From: Emergencia timonensis
GTDB lineage: Bacteria > Bacillota > Clostridia > Peptostreptococcales > Anaerovoracaceae
Reading direction: 5' to 3'
Length of the DNA: 64,000 bases
NCBI RefSeq assembly: GCF_900086585.1
Contig: NZ_FLKM01000009.1
Span: 930,001 to 994,000, forward strand
Below are positions 18,541 to 32,761 of the stretch, piece by piece. A program made the translations under genes and the position numbers. Below the pieces are notes generated by a model, which was not told where the DNA came from, ran no database searches, and saw only the letters and a program-made list of their open reading frames with translations. The first letter of the stretch is position 1; every line of letters starts with the position of its first letter.

Positions 18541-19218
18541 ATGGAAACCATATTGAATTATCTTTCTGATTTGAAAGAGAACAACAACCGCGAGTGGTAT
18601 CACGAACACAAGGCGGAGTACAAGGCCGCTAACGCTGACTTTGAAGCATTTCTGCAGGATCTGATCGTGGGGATCGGGGAGTTTGATGATCAAATTTTGC
18701 ACAACGTGCCGAAGGAGCTGACTTTTAAGCTGGTGCGGGATACTCGTTTCAGCCACGACAAATCCCCTTATAATCCGTCTTTCCGCGCTCATATTTCGTC
18801 AAAAGGCAAACTGCCGATCCCAGTGGGTTATTACATCATGATCAAACCAGGCGGCGAAACTTTCTTGGGCGGTGGTCTATTTGCCGACATGTTCAAGGAC
18901 GCTACCGCCATGGTCAGAGACTACATCACCGCAAACCCGGAAGAATGGGAAAAAGTCATCAGCGACGAGACTTTCTGCAAGTATTTTATAGTCAAAGGCA
19001 ATGCGCTGAAGAATGTGCCGAGGGGGTACGACAAAGAGCATCCCCAGGCAGAGTATCTGAAGAACAAAAGCTGGTACGTGGAATACTTCGTCGAGGACGA
19101 ACAGCTTCGCGATACAAAGGCATTTCTCGACCTGGCAGTAACGATTTTCAAAGCCATGAAGCCCTTCAACGATTACCTGAACAAAGCGTTGGAAGGCTTT
19201 ACGATGCCGGAAAGGTGA
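18541..19218 (+). CDS. DUF2461 (TIGR02453) family protein
   Basis: 225 residues. The family signature is clear: NYLSDLKENNNREWYHEHKAEY at the N-terminus and VRDTRFSHDKSPYNP followed by HISSKG and GGETFLGGGLF. The biochemical role of DUF2461 is not known. The ATG follows immediately on the stop codon of the sigma-factor gene, so the two are co-expressed. No signal peptide; probably cytosolic. Confidence 0.85.
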   Translation: METILNYLSDLKENNNREWYHEHKAEYKAANADFEAFLQDLIVGIGEFDDQILHNVPKELTFKLVRDTRFSHDKSPYNPSFRAHISSKGKLPIPVGYYIMIKPGGETFLGGGLFADMFKDATAMVRDYITANPEEWEKVISDETFCKYFIVKGNALKNVPRGYDKEHPQAEYLKNKSWYVEYFVEDEQLRDTKAFLDLAVTIFKAMKPFNDYLNKALEGFTMPER

Positions 19219-19322
19219 ATATAAGTCTCATATATTGACGTCTGTGGGAATAACTTAGGCGGCAGGCACATAAGGTAATAATAGTTTTTAGAGCTGAATC
19301 AAACTATAACAGGAGGCCTTTG

Positions 19323-19841
19323 ATGAGTCAGAAATATAACCTCAATTGTAACGTAAACCTGGATCTGCCTTATCCGCCGATAAAGACAGACAGCCGAAAC
19401 CTGGAGGACGCATATGCAATGTTAAGCAATGTAGGAAGCAGTAATTCCGAAATGTGTGCAGTCAGCTTGTATTTTTATAATAGCGTTATTCTAAAACCGG
19501 AATACGCTGATTTTGCTGAATGCTTTCATAAAATTAGCATTGTGGAAATGCACCACTTGGACATCTATTCATCTTTGGCTTGCCAAATGGGTTTAGACCC
19601 CAGACTGTGGAGTGTGGACGATAAAAAAGTGCGCTATTGGACGCCGGCTTATAACCAATATCCCCAGGGAATTAGGGATCTCATTGAGAACTCCCTCAAT
19701 AGCGAACTGGCTGCAATCCATAAATACACCAGACAGGCGGAAACAATTGAAGACCCCGACATCGTAAAAATATTGAAACGTATCATTCTCGACGAGCAGC
19801 ATCACGTGGAAATCTTCCACGAGATGCTGGATCGTTTGTAA
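19323..19841 (+). CDS. Ferritin-like di-iron/manganese protein
   Basis: 172 residues; ATG at 19323 lies 6 bases from AGGAGG, better than the TTG at 19320. A four-helix bundle carries the metal-ligand pattern E (SSNSEMCAV), E..H (VEMHHLD), E (NSELAAIHKY) and E..H (DEQHHVEIF), as in rubrerythrin/manganese-catalase/CotJC relatives. No rubredoxin domain. A likely role is peroxide or oxygen protection; the exact reaction cannot be read. It converges with the operon ending at 19844, stop codons 2 bases apart. Confidence 0.78.
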   Translation: MSQKYNLNCNVNLDLPYPPIKTDSRNLEDAYAMLSNVGSSNSEMCAVSLYFYNSVILKPEYADFAECFHKISIVEMHHLDIYSSLACQMGLDPRLWSVDDKKVRYWTPAYNQYPQGIRDLIENSLNSELAAIHKYTRQAETIEDPDIVKILKRIILDEQHHVEIFHEMLDRL

Positions 19842-19843
19842 TT

Positions 19844-21256
19844 TTACTTCAATTTGACCCTGACCCCATCGACTGCCGTAAGTTCCTGGGCGCCTGCTGT
19901 ATAGGTGAGAGCGGGGATAACGGCATACGCCATAGCACCCTCTTCGGGAGCAAGGCTGTTCTCATAACATCCGGCGTACTGCAGGCCGTTTTGATCATAG
20001 AGTACAAGATAGGTGGTGCAGTCGATGTCGATGGTACGTATATCATAAAAGGCCACAGCCAGACGGTTGCCATCGTAATCGAAGGACAGAGTCCCTGCTA
20101 CAGGGCAGGCATCCTCCATCCCCTCAATGCTCTGCAAATTCTCGGATAGGGCAATTTCCATCTGTTCCTCCTTTTGCGTGAGCAGATAGAATCGTCCGCT
20201 AGATAATATCACCAGGATGCTACTTGCGTCCACTTTGAAAACAGCCTGCTCCGGGCTTTCGGATTTGCCTGGGAGGGATAGCTTCTGCAGACACTTCATA
20301 GATTTGACGTCTATGACGGATAAGAAGATCCCTTCCTTTTCTTTTGTGAGGTGATACAGGCCTTTGCCGTCGCTGCTTTTCTCCAGGGCCAGGGTATAGG
20401 TCCCCTCGGGCAAAGGGTATAGGAGCCGCGCGTGTTCCAAGTCCGGTCTGAACCATTTGTCATCGTCACCGTTACCGTAAGATAAAAATGGAATAAAATG
20501 GATTCCGCACATATCGGCAGGCAGCGGGACATCCCGTGAGGCGTCCGCTTCGGGTGAGTAGTATGACGGCGGGTTGAGCGCGATATAGCAGCCAGTATCG
20601 GTACAGGTGCTTGCCGCACTTGATTCCGAGTAGAGGCCGTCTTCCGCATTATCGATGGAGTAAGCGGAAATGTCTCCCCGACTGTTTTTCGTGACGCTGA
20701 TGCGAACCTTGTAGTCTTCCGGGATGGGAAGCTTGAAATAGCTTTCGGGCGCGTCGGGCGGTGCCACATGTACGCCTTCCATGTCTAAGAAAAACCGGGC
20801 AGGAAAGTATTCGCAGTATTCTCTCAGCAGATGAGTCTCCCTGCGGGTCTTTCCTTTTTTTGTCCGCTCAGCCACATCGTATACGAAAGGTTTTGCGGAA
20901 ACGTCAATCAGCGACTCGACTGATCCGCTGGAGGAGGAGCCGCCATATAAATCTGACGAGAATCCCGCCTGGCTTTTGGGGACAGGCTCGGAGCTGTAAC
21001 CGCCGTGAGATACACGGTGAAAACGGACCGCGGGCTTTTCTTGTGAATCGATTTCGTAAGTCATATCCCATAGAAGCGATCTGTTAAAGACCTTGTTTTG
21101 CAGGGTGATGCCTGCAGCGTTGGAAGCATCGCCTGCCAGCGTAGTCTCCTTTACTTCCACCTGATCCTGCATACCGTCGATCTGAAAATATGTGACAGGC
21201 AGGAGGGCGGCAGCCAGGAAAAAGAGTAGCGCCGTGATGATAATGTACTTTTTCAT
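19844..21256 (-). CDS. Membrane-anchored exported protein of the YtrA-type ABC operon
   Basis: 470 residues with one N-terminal membrane segment (KKYIIITALLFFLAAALLPV), then an extracytoplasmic domain with no cysteine lipobox. The rest seems beta-rich, possibly a propeller-like fold (repeating strands such as GIFLSVIDVKSMKCLQKL). Family not recognised. Its ATG overlaps the stop of the ATPase gene, so it is a subunit or accessory of this transporter, perhaps a sensor or substrate-facing protein. Confidence 0.6.
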   Translation of the reverse strand: MKKYIIITALLFFLAAALLPVTYFQIDGMQDQVEVKETTLAGDASNAAGITLQNKVFNRSLLWDMTYEIDSQEKPAVRFHRVSHGGYSSEPVPKSQAGFSSDLYGGSSSSGSVESLIDVSAKPFVYDVAERTKKGKTRRETHLLREYCEYFPARFFLDMEGVHVAPPDAPESYFKLPIPEDYKVRISVTKNSRGDISAYSIDNAEDGLYSESSAASTCTDTGCYIALNPPSYYSPEADASRDVPLPADMCGIHFIPFLSYGNGDDDKWFRPDLEHARLLYPLPEGTYTLALEKSSDGKGLYHLTKEKEGIFLSVIDVKSMKCLQKLSLPGKSESPEQAVFKVDASSILVILSSGRFYLLTQKEEQMEIALSENLQSIEGMEDACPVAGTLSFDYDGNRLAVAFYDIRTIDIDCTTYLVLYDQNGLQYAGCYENSLAPEEGAMAYAVIPALTYTAGAQELTAVDGVRVKLK

Positions 21257-21999
21257 TTTATCCCGCCTTCCTCATCTTCTGCCAAGGTGGAGAGCACCTT
21301 GCTGACTCTGTCACCCCTATAGTGATAGGTTTCCTTCACAAAGGTCATCAGGTCTTTGCCCTGGTCCTCCAAGTCCGATACGAGGGCGTCTGCTGCGATG
21401 CTGCCCTGATGGATCAGTACGGCACGGCTGATAAAGTGCTGCACCTCTTCCAGCAGATGGGTGGACAGCAAAATCGTCTCTGTCGGTTCCAGAGTGCCCA
21501 GGAGCACTTTGTAAAAATCCTCCCGATTGAACACGTCGTTTCCCGAAAATGGTTCATCCATCAAAATGTAATCCGCCCCCTGGGACAGGGCCATGATGAC
21601 CTCGAACTGGTTTTGCTGGCCTACGGAGAACTTTCGCAGCTGCCGTGTCATGGGAAGCTCGAAGAACTCCATCAGCGCGGTGAAGCGTTTTGTTCGAAAG
21701 GATGGAAAGTGCATCTGATAAAACTCCATGTGGGCCTTTGGCGTCAGACTCGGGAAGAAGGAGTGCTCACAGGTGGCAAAGGAGAGGCGGGCGATATTCC
21801 TGTAGGTGATCGGCGCACCGTCCAGGGTGACAGCGCCCTTGTGACGCAGAAATCCCAAAATACACTTCTGCAGCGTGGTCTTGCCAGCGCCATTCTCGCC
21901 AAAGAGCCCGACGATCTCGCCCTGCGGCAGAGTCAGATTGATATGGTTCAGAGCCTCTTTGGTCCCATAATTCTTTGATAAATCTCTAATCTCTATCAT
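21253..21999 (-). CDS. ABC transporter ATP-binding protein (YtrB type)
   Basis: 248 residues from the ATG at 21999, which has GGGAGG upstream and overlaps the previous stop by 4 bases; a longer frame to 22047 is less likely. Walker A is GENGAGKTT, Walker B YILMDEPFSG, and the H-loop LLSTHLLEEV is present. The ABC signature is degenerate (FSVGQQNQFEV instead of LSGGQ). The short CcmA/YtrB-like type usually powers export or cell-envelope stress functions. Partners are the two membrane proteins encoded upstream. Confidence 0.88.
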   Translation of the reverse strand: MIEIRDLSKNYGTKEALNHINLTLPQGEIVGLFGENGAGKTTLQKCILGFLRHKGAVTLDGAPITYRNIARLSFATCEHSFFPSLTPKAHMEFYQMHFPSFRTKRFTALMEFFELPMTRQLRKFSVGQQNQFEVIMALSQGADYILMDEPFSGNDVFNREDFYKVLLGTLEPTETILLSTHLLEEVQHFISRAVLIHQGSIAADALVSDLEDQGKDLMTFVKETYHYRGDRVSKVLSTLAEDEEGGIK

Positions 22000-22493
22000 A
22001 AAAATATTCCTCCCATCAGTTTCTGCCATTGGCCGGGGGCGAGGCACTGTTTCGGCGTGACCGCGCAGTAAATCCAGTAGTATGTCATCAGCAGCAGGAA
22101 CGCGGTGGCGAGAGTGAGCAAAATGACAGCCGCCGGCACGGATAGACAGCGCTTCAGCATTTCGTATTTCTGCGGCAGACGGCGCATGAGATAAACACTT
22201 TTGCTCCCTTTGAAGTGATAGCGGTAATTGGCGATTGCCAGTAAAATCATAGCCAGGATCAAGGCGCCGAAGCCAAGGAAGGCGTTATCTGCTAACTGGA
22301 TAAAATCCGCCATCATCACCTCGGGAATCAATTTACCGCTGTCGAAGAGATCCTGATAGCTTTGGTATATCTGCACCGGGCAATACAGGCTCCATACGCT
22401 GCTGGCGACGTAGCCGAAGAGGATCAGCTTGCTATCCTGCTGCCAGGGCATTCCGACTGGAAAATAGGCCTCCAGATTCCAATTAATCTTCAT
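21996..22493 (-). CDS. Small membrane protein of the ABC operon
   Basis: 165 residues with about three hydrophobic segments (KLILFGYVASSVWSL, FGALILAMILLAIANY, AAVILLTLATAFLLLMTYYW). No known domain recognised; a positively charged loop (LMRRLPQKYEMLKR) lies between TM2 and TM3. It overlaps both neighbouring genes by a few bases and is probably one of two permease halves. Confidence 0.65.
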   Translation of the reverse strand: MKINWNLEAYFPVGMPWQQDSKLILFGYVASSVWSLYCPVQIYQSYQDLFDSGKLIPEVMMADFIQLADNAFLGFGALILAMILLAIANYRYHFKGSKSVYLMRRLPQKYEMLKRCLSVPAAVILLTLATAFLLLMTYYWIYCAVTPKQCLAPGQWQKLMGGIFL

Positions 22494-23211
22494 CTGGCAG
22501 CACCCCCTTTTTGATCCTGATCGCGGAGATGACGAGAGCGATAATAGAGAAAGTCAGGATGAAGAAATTGCAAAAGCCAGATTGTTCAATCGTTCGGCGG
22601 ACAATGAGCAGTGCGGTACTGATAAAGAATACAACTGCCAGCAAATCTTTGCCGCCCTGCCGCGTTTTCCACGATGAGCAGGCGATGGCAGTTCCCAGGC
22701 TGATCAAAAGGATCGCGTTGGTAATGATGCTGTAGAGATCCCCCAGAGGCAGGAGTCCGTGGAAAAAATCATTTCGGTAGAATGCCAGGAAGGCTGCCGG
22801 GCCGTAAGGGTCCGCCGTATTCAATTCTGTATAGATGTGAACCAGGACGAGATCGGTCGCTGCCTGGCTGGCAAACAGCAGGGTGAGGCAGCAGATGTTG
22901 TACACGGAGCAGACGATTGCAAACTGCCCCTGGCTGACGGACAGGCGGTTTACCATATAAGCGGGATTGCTGCCCTTCTGCTTTCCTGCAAAGGCTTCCA
23001 AAATGATGAAGACGCCTATATAGCAGACGATGAACAGCAGGTAGACGCGGCTGCTGTCTATCATCTCTTCCAAAATTCCAAGATGCTGCGTGGTACGGAG
23101 CTGCAGATAGAACATCCCTGCCTCTGCTGCCATGAGGGTCACGATCAGCAGGATGATCTTGCCTAAAGTGGCGCGGGCGGCCAGGGCGAATACGGATAGA
23201 TATTTTTTCAT
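22483..23211 (-). CDS. ABC-2-like membrane protein of the ABC operon
   Basis: 242 residues with about six hydrophobic segments. It starts 2 bases from the GntR stop and ends inside the next gene, giving a tightly overlapping operon GntR - permease - permease - ATPase - exported protein. The layout matches the B. subtilis ytr operon, induced by cell-wall-active antibiotics, although sequence similarity of the permeases cannot be judged by eye. Confidence 0.68.
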   Translation of the reverse strand: MKKYLSVFALAARATLGKIILLIVTLMAAEAGMFYLQLRTTQHLGILEEMIDSSRVYLLFIVCYIGVFIILEAFAGKQKGSNPAYMVNRLSVSQGQFAIVCSVYNICCLTLLFASQAATDLVLVHIYTELNTADPYGPAAFLAFYRNDFFHGLLPLGDLYSIITNAILLISLGTAIACSSWKTRQGGKDLLAVVFFISTALLIVRRTIEQSGFCNFFILTFSIIALVISAIRIKKGVLPDED

Positions 23212-23212
23212 G

Positions 23213-23602
23213 TCAGTCTTCCTCCTTCCAGGCGTCCCTTATGAGGGCGAGGGCTTCTTCAGCGGAAATGCCCATCTGCTTCATGTTGCGGACGATGGCT
23301 TTGACGTCGTTTTCTAAAAGCCTTGCGCGGATTTTTTTGATCTGGCCGTCGTCGATTCTGACATAACTCTTGGCGCCGCTGCGGGATTCGATGATGCCTT
23401 CTTCTTCGAGATAGCGGTAGGCCTTCTGTATGGTGTTGGGGTTGACGCCGATGAGAGCGGAGAGAACCCGCCTCGAAGGCATCTCGTCGTTATTCTGTAT
23501 GGCGCCGGAAGCGATCTCCCGCTGCACGTAATTGATAATCTGCAGATAGATAGGGCTGCCGTCTTCAATACGAAACTGTTCAAATGAAATCAAGTGGACC
23601 AC
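23213..23602 (-). CDS. GntR-family regulator, YtrA subfamily
   Basis: 129 residues: an N-terminal winged HTH (SPIYLQIINYVQREIASG, ALIGVNPNTIQKAYRYLEEEG) and a short C-terminal dimerisation helix, which is the YtrA layout. The GTG at 23602 is taken as start; a TTG three codons later has comparable spacing to the AAAGGGG site. It heads the ABC operon and should repress it through the two dyads upstream. Confidence 0.88.
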   Translation of the reverse strand: MVHLISFEQFRIEDGSPIYLQIINYVQREIASGAIQNNDEMPSRRVLSALIGVNPNTIQKAYRYLEEEGIIESRSGAKSYVRIDDGQIKKIRARLLENDVKAIVRNMKQMGISAEEALALIRDAWKEED

Positions 23603-23623
23603 CCCTTTCTATAGAGTAAAACT

Positions 23624-23672
23624 GTATTACTATCGTAGTACGGTTTCTTTAACTGTATTATACTTGTAATAC
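23624..23672 (-). promoter_or_regulatory. Two tandem GntR/YtrA operators
   Basis: Two copies of ACTGTATTA-N6-TARTACGGTT lie 31 bp apart, about three helical turns. The distal one (23655-23672) is a perfect GTATTA/TAATAC dyad; the proximal (23624-23641) has one mismatch. Spacing on one DNA face suggests cooperative binding of two dimers. Confidence 0.7.
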
Positions 23673-23685
23673 GGTTTGCTGTCAA
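23657..23685 (-). promoter_or_regulatory. Consensus sigma-A promoter of the GntR/ABC operon
   Basis: On the minus strand TTGACA (23685-23680), exactly 17 bases, then TATAAT (23662-23657): a perfect consensus. The distal operator covers the -10 and spacer, so the promoter must be kept shut by the repressor. Confidence 0.8.
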
Positions 23686-23699
23686 GAGCAAAGTGACAG

Positions 23700-24055
23700 C
23701 AAAGTCTGCTTTCTGCGATGACGATAAGGTTACGCTTTTTGCGTGTATCCGGGCCTCCTCCGCGTAACCGTATTGCTCTCAGAGGCCGTTGCAAGGGGGT
23801 ATCTCTGATTTTGGTTACTTTTCGTGTAGATTCCTATGGAAAAATTGACGTTTGCAGCACATAAAAGTAACCAGATGGAGCATAGACAGAGATTTTGTAA
23901 GGAATTAGAGATATATTGCAGGGGAATGGTCGCTGATGCAGTCTTCGAGTTACGCGAGCAACCTTGCAACAGCATCAAAAAACCTAACTCTATCGTAGAA
24001 GATGATGGCTGCATACCCCCCTCCCCTAAATGTGGACAAAAGGCGGGCGATTGAA
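23700..24055. other. Gene-free stretch with several inverted repeats
   Basis: No convincing gene. It contains GGTTACGC/GCGTAACC (23728-23735 and 23762-23769), GGTTACTTTT/AAAAGTAACC (23813-23822 and 23863-23872), GTTGCAAG/CTTGCAAC (23788 and 23963) and GGGGGTAT/ATACCCCC (23795 and 24013). The GTTACGC ends resemble those of the tandem repeats near 37.9 and 43.9 kb. Small open frames on both strands have no ribosome site. Confidence 0.4.
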
Positions 24056-24118
24056 AAATGTGCAGAAATGATGCTGAAAAGCGAAAAAAACGTGGAATGA
24101 CAGTAATCATCACAAATA

Positions 24119-24165
24119 GAGACGCTACATGAGTTTTAGTTTCATGCAGCGTCCTCTGTTTTTTG
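24119..24165. terminator. Terminator of the small RHH gene (possibly bidirectional)
   Basis: 12-bp stem GACGCTACATGA / TCATGCAGCGTC with one wobble, with a T-run on the plus side (24159-24164). It lies directly 3' of the minus-strand gene ending at 24169. Confidence 0.6.
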
Positions 24166-24168
24166 TCC

Positions 24169-26746
<2,578 letters not shown>

Positions 26747-26808
26747 TTTCGTTTAGTAGATAAATATTCCCAAAAGGCGGAGAGAAAGGAGGAAATAAAA
26801 ACCGCTGA

Positions 26809-30582
<3,774 letters not shown>

Positions 30583-30658
30583 TTGAAGAGACAGAGGGAG
30601 CAGGGATTATCCAGGCTCCCTCTGCAACTAGGAGATATTACAGAGAAGGAGAACTATT

Positions 30659-32026
30659 ATGGAAAACAAGAAGAGCGGGCTTATGGCCAAATTTCTGATT
30701 CCTTCCATCATCGGCATCATACTGTTTATGATCCCGGTAAAGTATAACGGTGACTGGACGGTATGTGTCAAGATTCTGGCAGATATCATCGGCGGCGCTT
30801 TGGGAGGATTCCTTCCAATCCTGTGCGTAGCCATCATCACTGTTTCCGCAATTTTATCAGTTATTTCCCTGGCGAAGCCAAAGTTCATCACGGAGCACCC
30901 GATTCTGAACGATACTTTTTCCACATCGATGATCTGGGTCGTCATCAGAGTTATCGGCGCAGTCCTGGTATGGGTGACCTACCTGGGCATTGATGCGGGG
31001 GATGGCGATACGGGTATCCTGCATATGCTTACCGAAGGCGGTGCGGGCGGATTCGTGCTCAGCGACCTTTTGACCGTGCTGGTCATCATCTTTGCAATCG
31101 CAGCGCTGCTCCTGCCGCTGTTGCTGGACTTCGGCCTGCTGGAGTTCGTGGGAGCACTGCTGACAAAAGTCATGCGGCCCCTGTTCAAGATTCCGGGACG
31201 TGCAGCGGTGGACTGCTTCACCTCCTGGATCGGCGACGGCACCCTGGGTGTCATGCTGACCTGCAACCAGTACGAGGGCGGATACTATTCGGCAAGGGAG
31301 GCATCTGTCATCGCGACGACCTTCTCGGCCGTATCGATTACCTTCAGCATCGTGGTGCTGTCACAGGTGGATCTGATGCAGTACTTCGGCGTCTACTACC
31401 TGCTGATCTGCCTGATCGGCGTAGTCTGCGCCATCATCGTGCCGAGGATCCCGCCGCTTTCCTTGAAGAAGGACACCTACCTGGTTGAGGGTAAGGCCAT
31501 GCCGGAGAGCATCCCGAGCGAGTACAGGTCGTCTGTGCAGTACGGTACGGCGTTGGCGCTGCAGAGGGTGCAGGAGCACAAGGGCGCAGGCCAGTTCTTC
31601 TCAAATGGCATGAAGAATGCTGTAGGCATGTGGTTTGGGGTACTGCCTTCCGTCATGGCAATCGGAACCATCGCCCTGGCGCTGGCAAACAACACGCCGA
31701 TCTTCGAGATCCTGGGCAAGCCGTTCCTGCCGCTTTTGAACCTGCTGCAGGTTCCTGAGGCACTGGATGCATCCAAGACCATGATCGTAGGGTTTACGGA
31801 CATGCTGACACCATCCATTATCGCTTCGGCTGATATCACCAGCGTGATGACGAGATTCATCGTCGCAGTGGTATCCGTAACCCAGCTGCTCTATCTGTCA
31901 GAGGTAGGCGGACTGATTTTGGGCTCAAAACTTCCAGTAAAACTTTGGGAATTATTCGTAATTTTCTTAGAAAGAACGATCATCAGCCTGATTATCGTCT
32001 GCCCACTGGCTCATCTGATATTCTAA
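30659..32026 (+). CDS. YjiH-family membrane protein (nucleoside-recognition/Gate domain)
   Basis: 455 residues, about 10-11 membrane segments. The central SWIGDGTLGVMLTCNQYEGGYYSAREASVIATTFS stretch is characteristic of YjiH/Gate-domain proteins, predicted transporters of unknown substrate. AAGGAG lies upstream of the ATG. It stands 76 bases after the secreted M14 peptidase, so uptake of an amino acid or peptide released by the two peptidases is a plausible role, by context only. Confidence 0.82.
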   Translation: MENKKSGLMAKFLIPSIIGIILFMIPVKYNGDWTVCVKILADIIGGALGGFLPILCVAIITVSAILSVISLAKPKFITEHPILNDTFSTSMIWVVIRVIGAVLVWVTYLGIDAGDGDTGILHMLTEGGAGGFVLSDLLTVLVIIFAIAALLLPLLLDFGLLEFVGALLTKVMRPLFKIPGRAAVDCFTSWIGDGTLGVMLTCNQYEGGYYSAREASVIATTFSAVSITFSIVVLSQVDLMQYFGVYYLLICLIGVVCAIIVPRIPPLSLKKDTYLVEGKAMPESIPSEYRSSVQYGTALALQRVQEHKGAGQFFSNGMKNAVGMWFGVLPSVMAIGTIALALANNTPIFEILGKPFLPLLNLLQVPEALDASKTMIVGFTDMLTPSIIASADITSVMTRFIVAVVSVTQLLYLSEVGGLILGSKLPVKLWELFVIFLERTIISLIIVCPLAHLIF

Positions 32027-32063
32027 CAACGAAAAAAAGGAAGTTTATACTTATTAAAAAATT

Positions 32064-32100
32064 GGCATAGTCGTGAATACCGGCTATGCCAAATTTTATT
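32064..32100 (+). terminator. Terminator after the YjiH gene
   Basis: Stem GGCATAG/CTATGCC with a loop extended by TCG/CGG, then AAATTTTATTT. About 40 bases past the stop. Confidence 0.65.
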
Positions 32101-32148
32101 TAATAAGAAATATCGATAATCTGCGTCTGCAGGTAAAACGGACAAAAA

Positions 32149-32191
32149 TGCCATAAAAGTACCTAAAACCGTTCATTTATGGCACTTTTTT
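32149..32191 (+). repeat. Short palindromic repeat, copy 1
   Basis: TGCCATAAA (32149) pairs with TTTATGGCA (32176-32184) and is followed by CTTTTTT. A related copy at 32360-32403 keeps TGCC-TAAAAG and TTATTTATGGCACTT. The 438-base gap 32027-32464 holds the terminator, these two elements and no gene. Confidence 0.5.
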
Positions 32192-32359
32192 GAAAAATGG
32201 AGCTTATTTTTTGATTAATAAACCAAAAAATTGGAAAAATGCAAAGGGAGAAGAAAACTATATAATAATAAAACTTTGCAAAAAACGTGATTTTGCAGCG
32301 TAAATGTTATGAATTATTGCATTTTTGCTTTCCAGAAGGGCGGATGAAAATAGAAATCT

Positions 32360-32403
32360 GCCGTAAAAGCAGCTAAATGACCTTATTTATGGCACTTCTG
32401 CCG
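32360..32403 (+). repeat. Short palindromic repeat, copy 2
   Basis: Imperfect second copy of the 32149 element, about 211 bp away (TGCCGTAAAAG ... TTTATGGCACTT). No T-run here, so it is a repeat and not a terminator. Confidence 0.45.
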
Positions 32404-32464
32404 GATTTGAAATTTGCCCGACTAGTGTTATCATGAATCCCTTAGTGAACGTTTCAAACGGGGT

Positions 32465-32761
32465 TTACCACTCTGTCCACCTGCACTTTTCCATGTCCAC
32501 TCTGCCGTCAGGAAGAAAGCAAACACCCTCTGCTTCCAGGAGCTCCCGGCAAAGATCGGCCATGACGCCTCCTGAAATAGAGCCGTCGTTTTTGATGACC
32601 CTGTGCCAGGGCAGCCCCTCCGGGCACCTTGCCATGGCCCAGCCCACCATTCTGGCGGACCGGGGGCTTCCCAGGGCGCGGGCGATCTGCCCGTAAGAGA
32701 CGACCTTCCCAGAGGGGATCACCGCTACGATATCATAAACCTGTTCAAAAAAATCACTCAT
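32465..32761 (-). CDS. Alkyltransferase-like (ATL) MGMT-family protein
   Basis: 98 residues from the ATG at 32761, which is 6 bases from GGAGG; ATG 32767 directly abuts the site. It has the MGMT fold landmarks VYDIVAVIPSGKVVSYGQIA and ARMVGWAMARCPEGLPWHRV. The active-site PCHR of true methyltransferases is PWHR, so it cannot take up alkyl groups; ATL proteins bind O6-alkylguanine and hand it to nucleotide excision repair. It overlaps the end of the kinase gene by 8 bases, an odd operon partner. Confidence 0.87.
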   Translation of the reverse strand: MSDFFEQVYDIVAVIPSGKVVSYGQIARALGSPRSARMVGWAMARCPEGLPWHRVIKNDGSISGGVMADLCRELLEAEGVCFLPDGRVDMEKCRWTEW

